Origin: Acanthosepion lycidas
Taxonomy: Eukaryota > Mollusca > Cephalopoda > Sepiida > Sepiidae
DNA: 64,000 nt
Direction: 5' to 3'
NCBI GenBank assembly: GCA_963932145.1
Contig: OZ010590.1
Location: 50,871,112 to 50,935,111, forward strand
The notes under the pieces: generated by a model
Seen by the model: the letters and a program-made list of their open reading frames with translations, nothing else
The model's database searches: none
What the model was told of the DNA's origin: nothing
Program-made: the position numbers and the translations under genes
Shown here: piece by piece, positions 35,689 to 47,568 of the stretch
How the letters are laid out: every line of letters starts with the position of its first letter
How positions within the stretch are numbered: the first letter of the stretch is position 1

Positions 35689-36090
35689 ATTGAACGACGT
35701 TATTTTCTTTTGCTATGATATATTTAGTCTTTCATGTAAAAAAATGAAAAAGAAAGAGCATTAAATTAAAAATCGCGTCTGTAGGCATGTCAATATTACG
35801 ATCTAGATGTTATGAAGAGCGTAAAAATACTAAAATGTTAATCATTTTGAAAACGATGCGTGCAATCGTACTGAACATAGGCTAGCTGTGTAAAATATAG
35901 TCATTCTTGAATACTAGACGAGTCCGTGGTCAATGTGCAGAAATTGAATTTGAAAATAAATTTACTTTCTTGAAAGTTAACTTTTCCTAAAAGTTTTATT
36001 TTCGCCGCAATTATTGATGGATTGAGAATTATTTCCGAGCCGAGATATCAAATTGAATTGGGAAAATAAAAAAAACCTATAGGAAAAGCA

Positions 36091-36162
36091 TTCCCACACC
36101 GGGAATCGAACCCGGGCCGCCTGGGTGAAAGCCAGGAATCCCAACCACTAGACCATGTGGGA
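36091..36162 (-). tRNA. trnE-UUC: tRNA-Glu(UUC), unit 23
   Basis: A21G only. Confidence 0.9.
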
Positions 36163-36542
36163 ACCTGGGGACGATTTGTTGTTACAGGCTAAAGTCTCAA
36201 ACACGCTTCACACAGTCTTAGACATATCATCCATCTCTCAGTTCCGAAACCGATAATGAATCATTGATTTGTATTCGTTATTGTATTGGTTGCTTTCGGA
36301 AAATAACATTTTACCTCATACACACCGACCTCATATTCAACACCTGCTTCATACCGCTCACTTTTACACTCAGACGTGACACGCTCTAGAGATTTTTGAT
36401 GTAAGGCGTAAACAGTACTAGCACCCAAATTTAATCAGCTTTTGTCTGACAATCCATGAGTAAAATATTTGCATTTAAAATGGATTTCCTATTCCTCATA
36501 GAACATTTACAAAAACTACAGGTAAGAACGATGAACTTGCTG

Positions 36543-36615
36543 GGCCGCGTGGCCTAATGGAAAAGGCGTCTGACTTTGAATCAGAAGATTGCAAGTTCGA
36601 GTCTCGTCGTGGTCG
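36543..36615 (+). tRNA. tRNA-Arg body with UUG (Gln) anticodon, unit 23
   Basis: C35T gives loop CTTTGAA, anticodon UUG, which reads the glutamine codons CAA/CAG. C35 is a main ArgRS identity base, so arginine charging should fall. G51A adds a T-stem mismatch. The duplicate in unit 35 keeps UCG, so the change is recent or a read error. Confidence 0.86.
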
Positions 36616-37231
36616 AATTTTGTTGTTCAACTAGATTCTGAAATCTTCTGGAATTTATTGCTGTGATACAGCACTGAATGTCCAATTAAGAAAAAGTCGC
36701 TCAGCACGAAAGAACAGCCTCTTTTAGTATATACGTAGATTTTCTTGAACTTCAAGTCCCATTTCTTCCAGCCTTGATAATTTTGTAATTTTTATTTTTT
36801 TTATTTTTTTTCCGGCAGACGTATCAGTTTCGAAACATTGTAAATTCAGCTCCATTCGTTATTCTTTAGAAGTGGTTTTTAAAATAAAGCAAACATTTCG
36901 TGGAAAATTTTGACATGTGCGACAATGCCTGACGAATTCATGCCTCTGATTCCATCGGAGGTGTCTTGTCACGGAAACATCTACCTAAACTTTGACGTAT
37001 TTTAATCTCGGAAAAATGCCATCATATCGGGCGACGACAAGTATATTGATAGGTAATAAATGTCGTTGGAAAATTCATTTCACACATTGTAATCAAAATA
37101 GTTGTTCCGAGAAGCATGAAAATCACCAAATTCGTCTCAGTTGTCCGTATGTGGATTATGAACACCGTCAAATATGAAGAAATGATCTATAATGATATTC
37201 CAGTTTGACGATCGAGATCAGCAGGCTTTAG

Positions 37232-37315
37232 GTCAGGGTGTCCGAGCGTTCTAAGGCGCTGCGTTTAGGTCGCAGTCGGGTCTTCCCGGCGTGGGTTCGA
37301 ATCCCACTCCTGACA
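37232..37315 (+). tRNA. trnL-UAG: tRNA-Leu(UAG), unit 23, G10T and G19T
   Basis: D-arm changes G10T and G19T. Confidence 0.84.
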
Positions 37316-37717
37316 ATTGAACGACGTTATTTTCTTTTGCTATGATATATTTAGTCTTTCATGTAAAAAAATGAAAAAGAAAGAGCATTAAATTAAAAAT
37401 CGCGTCTGTAGGCATGTCAATATTACGATCTAGATGTTATGAAGAGCGTAAAAATACTAAAATGTTAATCATTTTGAAAACGATGCGTGCAATCGTACTG
37501 AACATAGGCTAGCTGTGTAAAATATAGTCATTCTTGAATACTAGACGAGTCCGTGGTCAATGTGCAGAAATTGAATTTGAAAATAAATTTACTTTCTTGA
37601 AAGTTAACTTTTCCTAAAAGTTTTATTTTCGCCGCAATTATTGATGGATTGAGAATTATTTCCGAGCCGAGATATCAAATTGAATTGGGAAAATAAAAAA
37701 AACCTATAGGAAAAGCA

Positions 37718-37789
37718 TTCCCACACCGGGAATCGAACCCGGGCCGCCTGGGTGAAAGCCAGGAATCCTAACCACTAGACCATGTGGGA
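37718..37789 (-). tRNA. trnE-UUC: tRNA-Glu(UUC), unit 24
   Basis: Consensus, with A21 kept, unlike units 23 and 21. Confidence 0.96.
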
Positions 37790-38169
37790 ACCTGGGGACG
37801 ATTTGTTGTTACAGGCTAAAGTCTCAAACACGCTTCACACAGTCTTAGACATATCATCCATCTCTCAGTTCCGAAACCGATAATGAATCATTGATTTGTA
37901 TTCGTTATTGTATTGGTTGCTTTCGGAAAATAACATTTTACCTCATACACACCGACCTCATATTCAACACCTGCTTCATACCGCTCACTTTTACACTCAG
38001 ACGTGACACGCTCTAGAGATTTTTGATGTAAGGCGTAAACAGTACTAGCACCCAAATTTAATCAGCTTTTGTCTGACAATCCATGAGTAAAATATTTGCA
38101 TTTAAAATGGATTTCCTATTCCTCATAGAACATTTACAAAAACTACAGGTAAGACCGATGAACTTGCTG

Positions 38170-38242
38170 GGCCGCGTGGCCTAATGGAAAAGGCGTCTGA
38201 CTTCGAATCAGAAGATTGCGAGTTCGAGTCTCATCGTGGTCG
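38170..38242 (+). tRNA. trnR-UCG: tRNA-Arg(UCG), unit 24
   Basis: G64A T-stem mismatch. The 5' flank has AAGACCG instead of AAGAACG. Confidence 0.9.
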
Positions 38243-38858
38243 AATTTTGTTGTTCAACTAGATTCTGAAATCTTCTGGAATTTATTGCTGTGATACAGCA
38301 CTGAATGTCCAATTAAGAAAAAGTCGCTCAGCACGAAAGAACAGCCTCTTTTAGTATATACGTAGATTTTCTTGAACTTCAAGTCCCATTTCTTCCAGCC
38401 TTGATAATTTTGTAATTTTTATTTTTTTTATTTTTTTTCCGGCAGACGTATCAGTTTCGAAACATTGTAAATTCAGCTCCATTCGTTATTCTTTAGAAGT
38501 GGTTTTTAAAATAAAGCAAACATTTCGTGGAAAATTTTGACATGTGCGACAATGCCTGACGAATTCATGCCTCTGATTCCATCGGAGGTGTCTTGTCACG
38601 AAAACATCTACCTAAACTTTGACGTATTTTAATCTCGGAAAAATGCCATCATATCGGGCGACGACAAGTATATTGATAGGTAATAAATGTCGTTGGAAAA
38701 TTCATTTCACACATTGTAATCAAAATAGTTGTTCCGAGAAGCATGAAAATCACCAAATTCGTCTCAGTTGTCCGTATGTGGATTATGAACACCGTCAAAT
38801 ATGAAGAAATGATCTATAATGATATTCCAGTTTGACGATCGAGATCGGCAGGCTTTAG

Positions 38859-38942
38859 GTCAGGGTGGCCGAGCGTTCTAAGGCGCTGCGTTTAGGTCGC
38901 AGTCGGGTCTTCCCGGCGTGGGTTCGAATCCCACTCCTGACA
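38859..38942 (+). tRNA. trnL-UAG: tRNA-Leu(UAG), unit 24, G19T
   Basis: G19T only; same in unit 36. Confidence 0.87.
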
Positions 38943-39344
38943 ATTGAACGACGTTATTTTCTTTTGCTATGATATATTTAGTCTTTCATGTAAAAAAATG
39001 AAAAAGAATGAGCATTAAATTAAGAATCGCGTCTGTTGGCATGTCAATATTACGATCTAGAAGTTATGAAGAGCGTAAAAATACTAAAATGATAATCATT
39101 TTGAAAACGATGCGTGCAATCGTACTGAACATAGGCTAGCTGTGTAAAATATAGTCATTCTTGAATACTAGACGAGTCCGTGGTCAATGTGCAGAAATTG
39201 AATTTGAAAATAAATTTACTTTCTTGAAAGTAAACTTTTCCTAAAAGTTTTATTTTCGCCGTAATTATTGATGGATTGAGAATTATTTCCGAGCCGAGAT
39301 ATCAAATTGAATTGGGAAAATAAAAAAAACCTATAGGAAAAGCA

Positions 39345-39416
39345 TTCCCACACCGGGAATCGAAGCCGGGCCGCCTGGGTGAAAGCCAGGAATCCTAACC
39401 ACTAGACCATGTGGGA
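39345..39416 (-). tRNA. trnE-UUC: tRNA-Glu(UUC), unit 25, G53 lost
   Basis: G53C in T-stem and B box, as in unit 14. Confidence 0.85.
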
Positions 39417-39796
39417 ACCCGGGGACGACTTGTTGTTACAGGCTAAAGTGTCAAACACGCTTCACACAGTCTTGCAGATATCATCCATCTCTCAGTTCCG
39501 AAACCGATAATGAATCATTGATTTGTATTCGTTATTGTATTGGTTGCTTTCGGAAAATAACATTTTACCTCATACACACCGACCTCATATTCAACACCTG
39601 CTTCATACCGCTCACTTTTACAGTCAGACGTGACACGCTCTAGAGATTTTTGATGTAAGGCGTAAACAGTACTAGCACCCAAATTTAATCAGCTTTTGTC
39701 TGACAATCCATGAGTAAAATATTTGCATTTAAAATGGATTTCCTATTCCTCATAGAACATTTACAAAAACTACAGGTAAGAACGATGAACTTGCTG

Positions 39797-39869
39797 GGCC
39801 GCGTGGCCTAATGGAAAAGGCGTCTGACTTCGAATCAGAAGATTGCGAGTTCGAGTCTCGTCGTGGTCG
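39797..39869 (+). tRNA. trnR-UCG: tRNA-Arg(UCG), unit 25
   Basis: Matches the unit 1 copy. Confidence 0.96.
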
Positions 39870-40485
39870 AATTTTGTTGTTCAACTAGATTCTGAAATCT
39901 TCTGGAATTTATTGCTGTGATACAGCACTGAATGTCCAATTAAGTAAAAGCCGCTCAGGACTAAAGAACAGCCTCTTTTAGTATATACGTAGATTTTCTT
40001 GAACTTCAAGTCCCATTTCTTCCAGCCTTGATAATTTTGTAATTTTTATTTTTTTTATTTTTTTTCCGGCAGACGTATCAGATTCGAAACATTGTAAATT
40101 CAGCTCCATTCGTTATTCTCTAGAAGTGGTTTTTAAAATAAAGCAAACATTTCGTGGAAAATTTTGACATGTGCGACAATGCCTGACGAATTCATGCCTC
40201 TGATTCCATCGGAGGTGTCTTGTCACGGAAACATCTACCAAAACTTTGACGTATTTTAATCTCGGAAAAATGCCATCATATCGGGCGACGACAAGTATAT
40301 TGATAGGTAATAAATGTCGTTGGAAAATTAATTTCACACATTGTAATCAAAATAGTTGTTCCGAGAAGCATGAAAATCACCAAATTCGTCTCAGTTGTCC
40401 GTATGTGGATTATGAACACCGTCAAATATGAAGAAATGATCTATAATGATATTCCAGTTTGACGATCGTGACCAGCAGGCTTTAG

Positions 40486-40569
40486 GTCAGGGTGGCCGAG
40501 CGGTCTAAGGCGCTGCGTTTAGGTCGCAGTCGGGTCTTCCCGGCGTGGGTTCGAATCCCACTCCTAACA
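40486..40569 (+). tRNA. trnL-UAG: tRNA-Leu(UAG), unit 25
   Basis: G70A acceptor mismatch. Confidence 0.9.
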
Positions 40570-40971
40570 ATTGAACCACGTTATTTTCTTTTGCTATGAT
40601 ATATTTAGTCTTTCATGTAAAAAAATGAAAAAGAAAGAGCATTAAATTAAAAATCGCGTCTGTTGGCATGTCAATATTACGATCTAGAAGTTATGAAGAG
40701 CGTAAAAATACTAAAATGTTAATCATTTTGAAAACGATGCGTGCAATCGTACTGAACATAGGCTAGCTGTGTAAAATATAGTCATTCTTGAATACTAGAC
40801 GAGTCCGTGGTCAATGTGCAGAAATTGAATTTGAAAATAAATTTACTTTCTTGAAAGTTAACTTTTCCTAAAAGTTTTATTTTCACCGTAATTATTGATG
40901 GATTGTGAATTATTTCCGAGCCGAGATATCAAATTGAATTGGGAAAATAAAAAAAACCTATAGGAAAAGCA

Positions 40972-41043
40972 TTCCCACACCGGGAATCGAAGCCGGGCCG
41001 CCTGGGTGAAAGCCAGGAATCCTAACCACTAGACCATGTGGGA
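40972..41043 (-). tRNA. trnE-UUC: tRNA-Glu(UUC), unit 26, G53 lost
   Basis: G53C, as in unit 15. Confidence 0.85.
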
Positions 41044-41423
41044 ACCCGGGGACGACTTGTTGTTACAGGCTAAAGTGTCAAACACGCTTCACACAGTCTT
41101 GCAGATATCATCCATCTCTCAGTTCCGAAACCGATAATGAATCATTGATTTGTATTCGTTATTGTATTGGTTGCTTTCGGAAAATAACATTTTACCTCAT
41201 ACACACCGACCTCATATTCAACACCTGCTTCATACCGCTCACTTTTACAGTCAGACGTGACACGCTCTAGAGATTTTTGATGTAAGGCGTAAACAGTACT
41301 AGCACCCAAATTTAATCAGCTTTTGTCTGACAATCCATGAGTAAAATATTTGCATTTAAAATGGATTTCCTATTCCTCATAGAACATTTACAAAAACTAC
41401 AGGTAAGAACGATGAACTTGCTG

Positions 41424-41496
41424 GGCCGCGTGGCCTAATGGAAAAGGCGTCTGACTTCGAATCAGAAGATTGCGAGTTCGAGTCTCGTCGTGGTCG
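41424..41496 (+). tRNA. trnR-UCG: tRNA-Arg(UCG), unit 26
   Basis: Consensus; the partner in unit 15 carries the 3-nt deletion. Confidence 0.96.
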
Positions 41497-42112
41497 AATT
41501 TTGTTGTTCAACTAGATTCTGAAATCTTCTGGAATTTATTGCTGTGATACAGCACTGAATGTCCAATTAAGTAAAAGTCGCTCAGGACTAAAGAACAGCC
41601 TCTTTTAGTATATACGTAGATTTTCTTGAACTTCAAGTCCCATTTCTTCCAGCCTTGATAATTTTGTAATTTTTATTTTTTTTATTTTTTTTCCGGCAGA
41701 CGTATCAGATTCGAAACATTGTAAATTCAGCTCCATTCGTTATTCTCTAGAAGTGGTTTTTAAAATAAAGCAAACATTTCGTGGAAAATTTTGACATGTG
41801 CGACAATGCCTGACGAATTCATGCCTCTGATTCCATCGGAGGTGTCTTGTCACGGAAACATCTACCAAAACTTTGACGTATTTTAATCTCGGAAAAATGC
41901 CATCATATCGGGCGACGACAAGTATATTGATAGGTAATAAATGTCGTTGGAAAATTAATTTCACACATTGTAATCAAAATAGTTGTTCCGAGAAGCATGA
42001 AAATCACCAAATTCGTCTCAGTTGTCCGTATGTGGATTATGAACACCGTCAAATATGAAGAAATGATCTATAATGATATTCCAGTTTGACGATCGTGACC
42101 AGCAGGCTTTAG

Positions 42113-42196
42113 GTCAGGGTGGCCGAGCGGTCTAAGGCGCTGCGTTTAGGTCGCAGTCGGGTCTTCCCGGCGTGGGTTCGAATCCCACTCCTAACA
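42113..42196 (+). tRNA. trnL-UAG: tRNA-Leu(UAG), unit 26
   Basis: G70A acceptor mismatch. Confidence 0.9.
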
Positions 42197-42606
42197 ATTG
42201 AACGACGTTATTTTCTTTTGCTATGATATATTTAGTCTTTCATGTAAAAAAATGAAAAAGAAAGAGCATTAAATTAAAAATCGCGTCTGTTGGCATGTCA
42301 ATATTACGATCTAGAAGTTATGAAGAGCGTAAAAATACTAAAATGTTAATCATTTTGAAAACGATGCGTGCAATCGTACTGAACATAGGCTAGCTGTGTA
42401 AAATATAGTCATTATTGAATATTAGACGAGTCCGTGGTCAATGTGCAGAAATTGAATTTGAAAATAAATTTACTTTCTTGAAAGTTAACTTTTCCTAAAA
42501 GTTTTATTTTCGCCGTAATTATTGATGGATTGAGAATTATTTCGGAGCCGAGATATCAAATTGAATTGGGGAAAAAAAAAAAAAAAAAAAACCTATAGGA
42601 ATAGCA

Positions 42607-42678
42607 TTCCGATACCGGGAATCGAACCCGAGCAGCCTGGGTGAAAGTCAGGAATCCTAACCAAAAGACCATGTGGGA
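42607..42678 (-). pseudogene. tRNA-Glu-like, degenerate, unit 27
   Basis: A14T, G15T, G31A, G45T, C49T, G67A and G69C. The core and several stem pairs are lost, though the UUC anticodon remains. The nearest TTTT is interrupted (CTATTCC), and the next T-run is 20 long (42572-42591). Shares G45T, C49T and G69C with units 20 and 33. Confidence 0.73.
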
Positions 42679-43058
42679 ACCTGGAATCAGTTTGTTGTTA
42701 CAGGCTAAAGTGTCAAACACGCTTCACACAGTCTTAGAGATATCATCCATCTCTCAGTTCCGAAACCGATAATGAATCATTGATTTGTATTCGTTATTGT
42801 ATTGGTTGCTTTCGGAAAATAACATTTTACCTCATACACACCGACCTCATATTCAACACCTGCTTCATACCGCTCACTTTTACAGTCAGACGTGACACGC
42901 TCTAGAGATTTTTGATGTAAGGCGTAAACAGTACTAGCACCCAAATTTAATCAGCTTTTGTCTGACAATCCATGAGTAAAATATTTGCATTTAAAATGGA
43001 TTTCCTATTCCTCATAGAACATTTACAAAAACTACAGGTAAGAACGATAAACGCCCTG

Positions 43059-43131
43059 CGCCGCGTGGCGTAATGGAAAAGGCGTCTGACTTCGAATCAG
43101 AAGATTGCGAGTTCGAGTCTCGTCGTTGTCG
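43059..43131 (+). pseudogene. tRNA-Arg-like, degenerate, unit 27
   Basis: G1C, C12G and G69T: first acceptor pair, a D-stem pair and a second acceptor pair lost. The 5' flank is also diverged (AAACGCCCTGC). Anticodon UCG and T-arm intact. Confidence 0.75.
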
Positions 43132-43747
43132 AATTTTGTTGTTCACCTAGATTCTTAAATCTTCTGGAATTTATTGCTGTGATACAGCACTGAATGTCCA
43201 ATTAAGAAAAAGTCGCTAAGGACTAAAGAACAGCCTCTTTCAGTCTATACGTAGATTTTCTTGAACTTCAAGTCCCATTTCTTCCAGCCTTGATAATTTT
43301 GTAATTTTTATTTTTTTTATTTTTTTTCCGGCAGACGTATCAGATTCGAAACATTGTAAATTCAGCTCCATTCGTTATTCTCTAGAAGTGGTTTTTAAAA
43401 TAAAGCAAACATTTCGTGGAAAATTTTGACATGTGCGACAATGCCTGACGAATTCATGCCTCTGATTCCATCGGAGGTGTCTTGTCACGGAAACATCTAC
43501 CAAAACTTTGACGTATTTTAATCTCGGAGAAATGCCATCATATCGGGCGACGACAAGTATATTGATAGGTAATAAATGTCGTTGGAAAATTCATTTCACA
43601 CATTGTAATCAAAATAGTTGTTCCGAGAAGCATGAAAATCACCAAATTCGTCTCAGTTGTCCGTATGTGGATTATGAACACCGTCAAATATGAAGAAATG
43701 ATCTATAATGATATTCCAGTTTGACGATCAAGACCAGCATGCTTTAG

Positions 43748-43831
43748 GTCAGGGTGGCCGAGCGGTCTAAGGCGCTGCGTTTAGGTCGCAGTCGGGTCTT
43801 CCCGGCGTGGGTTCGAATCCCACTCCTGACT
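43748..43831 (+). tRNA. trnL-UAG: tRNA-Leu(UAG), unit 27, discriminator U73
   Basis: Body is consensus, but the discriminator is T instead of A. A73 is a major LeuRS identity element, so charging may fail. Confidence 0.9.
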
Positions 43832-44231
43832 ATAGAACGACGTTATTTTCTTTTGCTATGATATATTTAGTCTTTCATGTAAAAAAATGAAAAAGAAAGA
43901 GCATTAAATTAAAAATCGCGTCTGTTGGCATGTCAATATTACGATCTAGAAGTTATGAAGAGCGTAAAAATACTAAAATGTTAATCATTTTGAAAACGAT
44001 GCGTGCAATCGTACTGAACATAGGCTAGCTGTGTAAAATATAGTCATTCTTGAATACTAGACGAGTCCGTGGTAATGTGCAGAAAATGAATTTGAAAATA
44101 AATTTACTTTCTTGAAAGTTAACTTTTCCTAAAAGTTTTATTTTCGCCGTAATTATTGATGGATTGAGAATTATTTCGGAGCCGAGATATCAAATTGAAT
44201 TGGGAAAATAAAAAAAACCTATAGGAAAGCA

Positions 44232-44303
44232 TTCCCACACCGGGAATCGAACCCGGGCCGCCTGGGTGAAAGCCAGGAATCCCAACCACTAGACCATGTG
44301 GGA
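44232..44303 (-). tRNA. trnE-UUC: tRNA-Glu(UUC), unit 28
   Basis: A21G, and TTT instead of TTTT directly downstream, as in units 16 and 29. Confidence 0.88.
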
Positions 44304-44683
44304 ACCTGGGAACGATTTGTTGTTACAGGCTAAAGTCTCAAACACGCTTCACACAGTCTTAGAGATATTATCCATCTCTCAGTTCCGAAACCGATAATGA
44401 ATCATTGATTTGTATTCGTTATTGTATTGGTTGCTTTCGGAAAATAACATTTTACCTCATACACACCGACCTCATATTCAACACCTGCTTCATACCGCTC
44501 ACTTTTACAGTCAGACGTGACACGCTCTAGAGATTTTTGATGTAAGGCGTAAACAGTACTAGCACCCAAATTTAATCAGCTTTTGTCTGACAATCCATGA
44601 GTAAAATATTTGCATTTAAAATGGATTTCCTATTCCTCATAGAACATTTACAAAAACTATAGGTAAGAACGCTGAACTTGCTG

Positions 44684-44756
44684 GGCCGCGTGGCCTAATG
44701 GAAAAGGCGTCTGACTTCGAATGAGAAGATTGCGAGTTCGAGTCTCGTCCTGGTCG
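44684..44756 (+). pseudogene. tRNA-Arg-like, degenerate, unit 28
   Basis: C40G breaks an anticodon-stem pair and G67C an acceptor pair. A 14-bp deletion lies just downstream near 44780. It sits immediately left of the second block copy. Confidence 0.77.
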
Positions 44757-45385
44757 AATTTTGTTGTTCAACTAGATTCTGGAATTTATTGCTGTGATAC
44801 AGAACTGAATGTCCAATTAAGAAAAAGTCGCTCAGGACTAAAGAACAGCCTCATTTAGTATATACGTAGATTTTCTTGAACTTCAAGTCCCATTTCTTCC
44901 AGCCTTGATAATTTTGTAATTTTTATTTTTTTTATTTTTTTTCCGGCAGACGTATCGGATTCGAAACATTGTAAATTCAGCTCCATTCGTTATTCTCTAG
45001 AAGTGGTTTTTAAAATAAAGCAAACATTTCGTGGAAAATTTTGACATGTGCGACAATGCCTGACGAATTCATGCCTCTGATTCCATCGGAGGTGTCTTGT
45101 CACGGAAACATCTACCAAAACATAGATTAAAAGGGCAAAGAAACTTTGACGTATTTTAATCTCGGAAAAATGCCATCATATCGGGCGACGACAAGTATAT
45201 TGATAGGTAATAAATGTCGTTGAAAAATTAATTTCACACATTGTAATCAAAATAGTTGTTCCGAGAAGCATGAAAATCACCAAATTCGTCTCAGTTGTCC
45301 GTATGTGGATTATGAACACCGTCAAATATGAAGAAATGATCTATAATGATATTCCAGTTTGACGATCAAGACCCGCAGACTTTAG

Positions 45386-45469
45386 GTCAGGGTTGCCGAG
45401 CGGTCTAAGGCGCTGCGTTTAGGTCGCTGTCGGGTCTTCCCGGCGTGGGTTCGAATCCCACTCCTGACA
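45386..45469 (+). tRNA. trnL-UAG: tRNA-Leu(UAG), unit 28
   Basis: G9T and A42T, identical to unit 15. Confidence 0.88.
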
Positions 45470-45869
45470 ATAGAACGACGTTATTTTCTTTTGCTATGAT
45501 ATATTTAGTCTTTCATGTAAAAAAATGAAAAAGAAAGAGCATTAAATTAAAAATCGCGTTTGTTGGCATGTCAATATTACGATCTAGAAGTTATGAAGTG
45601 CGTAAAAATACTAAAATGTTAATCATTTTGAAAACGATGCGTGCAATCGTACTGAACATAGGCTAGCTGTGTAAAATATAGTCATTCTTGAATACTAGAC
45701 GAGTCCGTGGTAATGTGCAGAAAATGAATTTGAAAATAAATTTACTTTCTTGAAAGTTAACTTTTCCTAAAAGTTTTATTTTCGCCGTAATTATTGATGG
45801 ATTGAGAATTATTTCCGAGCCGAGATATCAAATTGAATTGGGAAAATAAAAAAAACCTATAGGAAAGCA

Positions 45870-45941
45870 TTCCCACACCGGGAATCGAACCCGGGCCGCC
45901 TGGGTGAAAGCCAGGAATCCCAACCACTAGACCATGTGGGA
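45870..45941 (-). tRNA. trnE-UUC: tRNA-Glu(UUC), unit 29
   Basis: A21G and shortened terminator, identical to unit 16. Confidence 0.88.
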
Positions 45942-46321
45942 ACCTGGGAACGATTTGTTGTTACAGGCTAAAGTCTCAAACACGCTTCACACAGTCTTAG
46001 ACATATCATCCATCTCTCAGTTCCGAAACCGATAATGAATCATTGATTTGTATTCGTTATTGTATTGGTTGCTTTCGGAAAATAACATTTTACCTCATAC
46101 ACACCGACCTCATATTCAACACCTGCTTCATACCGCTCACTTTTACAGTCAGACGTGACACGCTCTAGAGATTGTTGATGTAAGGCGTAAACAGTACTAG
46201 CACCCAAATTTAATCAGCTTTTGTCTGACAATCCATGAGTAAAATATTTGCATTTAAAATGGATTACCTATTCCTCATAGAACATTTACAAAAACTACAG
46301 GTAAGAACGATGAACTTGCTG

Positions 46322-46394
46322 GGCCGCGTGGCCTAATGGAAAAGGCGTCTGACTTCGAATCAGAAGATTGCGAGTACGAGTCTCGTCGTGGTCG
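46322..46394 (+). tRNA. trnR-UCG: tRNA-Arg(UCG), unit 29, T55 lost
   Basis: T55A, as in unit 16. Confidence 0.84.
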
Positions 46395-47010
46395 AATTTT
46401 GTTGTTCAACTAGATTCTGAAATCTTCTGGAATTTCTTGCTGTGATACAGCACTGAATGTCCAATTAAGAAAAAGTCGCTCAGCACGAAAGAACAGCCTC
46501 TTTTAGTATATACGTAGATTTTCTTGAACTTCAAGTCCCATTTCTTCCAGCCTTGATAATTTTGTAATTTTTATTTTTTTTATTTTTTTTCCGGCAGACG
46601 TATCAGATTCGAAACATTGTAAATTCAGCTCCATTCGTTATTCTCTAGAAGTGGTTTTTAAAATAAAGCAAACATTTCGTGGAAAATTTTGACATGTGCG
46701 ACAATGCCTGACGAATTCATGCCTCTGATTCCATCGGAGGTGTCTTGTCACGGAAACATCTACCAAAACTTTGACGTATTTTAATCTCGGAAAAATGCCA
46801 TCATATCGGGCGACGACAAGTATATTGATAGGTAATAAATGTCGTTGGAAATTTCATTTCACACATTGTAAACAAAATAGATGTTCCGAGAAGCCTGAAA
46901 ATCACCAAATTCGTCTCAGTTGTCCGTATGTGGATTATGAACACCGTCAAATATGAAGAAATGATCTATAATGATATTCCAGTTTGACGATCGAGACCAG
47001 CAGGCTTTAG

Positions 47011-47094
47011 GTCAGGGTGGCCGAGCGGTCTAAGGCGCTGCGTTTAGGTCGCAGTCGGGTCTTCCCGGCGTGGGTTCGAATCCCACTCCTGACA
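47011..47094 (+). tRNA. trnL-UAG: tRNA-Leu(UAG), unit 29
   Basis: Consensus, although its partner in unit 16 has G10T and G19T. A local conversion is likely in one of the two. Confidence 0.96.
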
Positions 47095-47496
47095 ATAGAA
47101 CGACGTTATTTTCTTTTGCTATGATATATTTAGTCTTTCATGTAAAAAAATGAAAAAGAAAGAGCATTAAATTAAAAATCGCGTCTGTTGGCATGTCAAT
47201 ATTACGATCTAGAAGTTATGAAGAGCGTAAAAATACTAAAATGTTAATCATTTTGAAAACGATGCGTGCAATCGTACTGAACATAGGCTAGCTGTGTAAA
47301 ATATAGTCATTCTTGAATACTAGACGAGTCCGTGGTCAATGTGCAGAAATTGAATTTGAAAATAAATTTACTTTCTTGAAAGTTAACTTTTCCTAAAAGT
47401 TTTATTTTCGCCGTAATTATTGATGGATTGAGAATTATTTCCGAGCCGAGATATCAAATTGAATTGGGAAAATAAAAAAAACCTATAGGAAAAACA

Positions 47497-47568
47497 TTCC
47501 CACACCGGGAATCGAAACCGGGCCGCCTGGGTGAAAGCCAAGAATCCTAACCACTAGACCATGTGGGA
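47497..47568 (-). tRNA. trnE-UUC: tRNA-Glu(UUC), unit 30, G53T
   Basis: G53T and C28T, as in unit 17. Confidence 0.84.

Larger units (their letters stand above)
23641..39364. repeat. Large duplicated block, copy 1 (units 15-25)
   Basis: 15,724 bp that reappears at 44804-58900. The offset is 21,163 bp for units 15-21 and 19,536 bp for units 23-24; the difference is 1627 bp, one unit. Private changes match in order: AGGGCAAAG before unit 15 Leu, T55A in Arg 16, the 10-nt deletion after unit 17 Leu, the 16-A run in unit 20, CACGAAAAC in unit 24. I see only a few substitutions between the copies. Unit 22 has no partner. Confidence 0.88.
39280..41488. repeat. Duplicated segment, copy 2 (units 25-26)
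   Basis: Copy of 21370-23578 at offset 17,910 bp. One substitution noted (ACCACG for ACGACG at 40575) plus the T in AAGTAAAAG of unit 26. It overlaps the right end of the large block by about 85 bp, where shared sequence hides the exact crossover. Confidence 0.8.
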
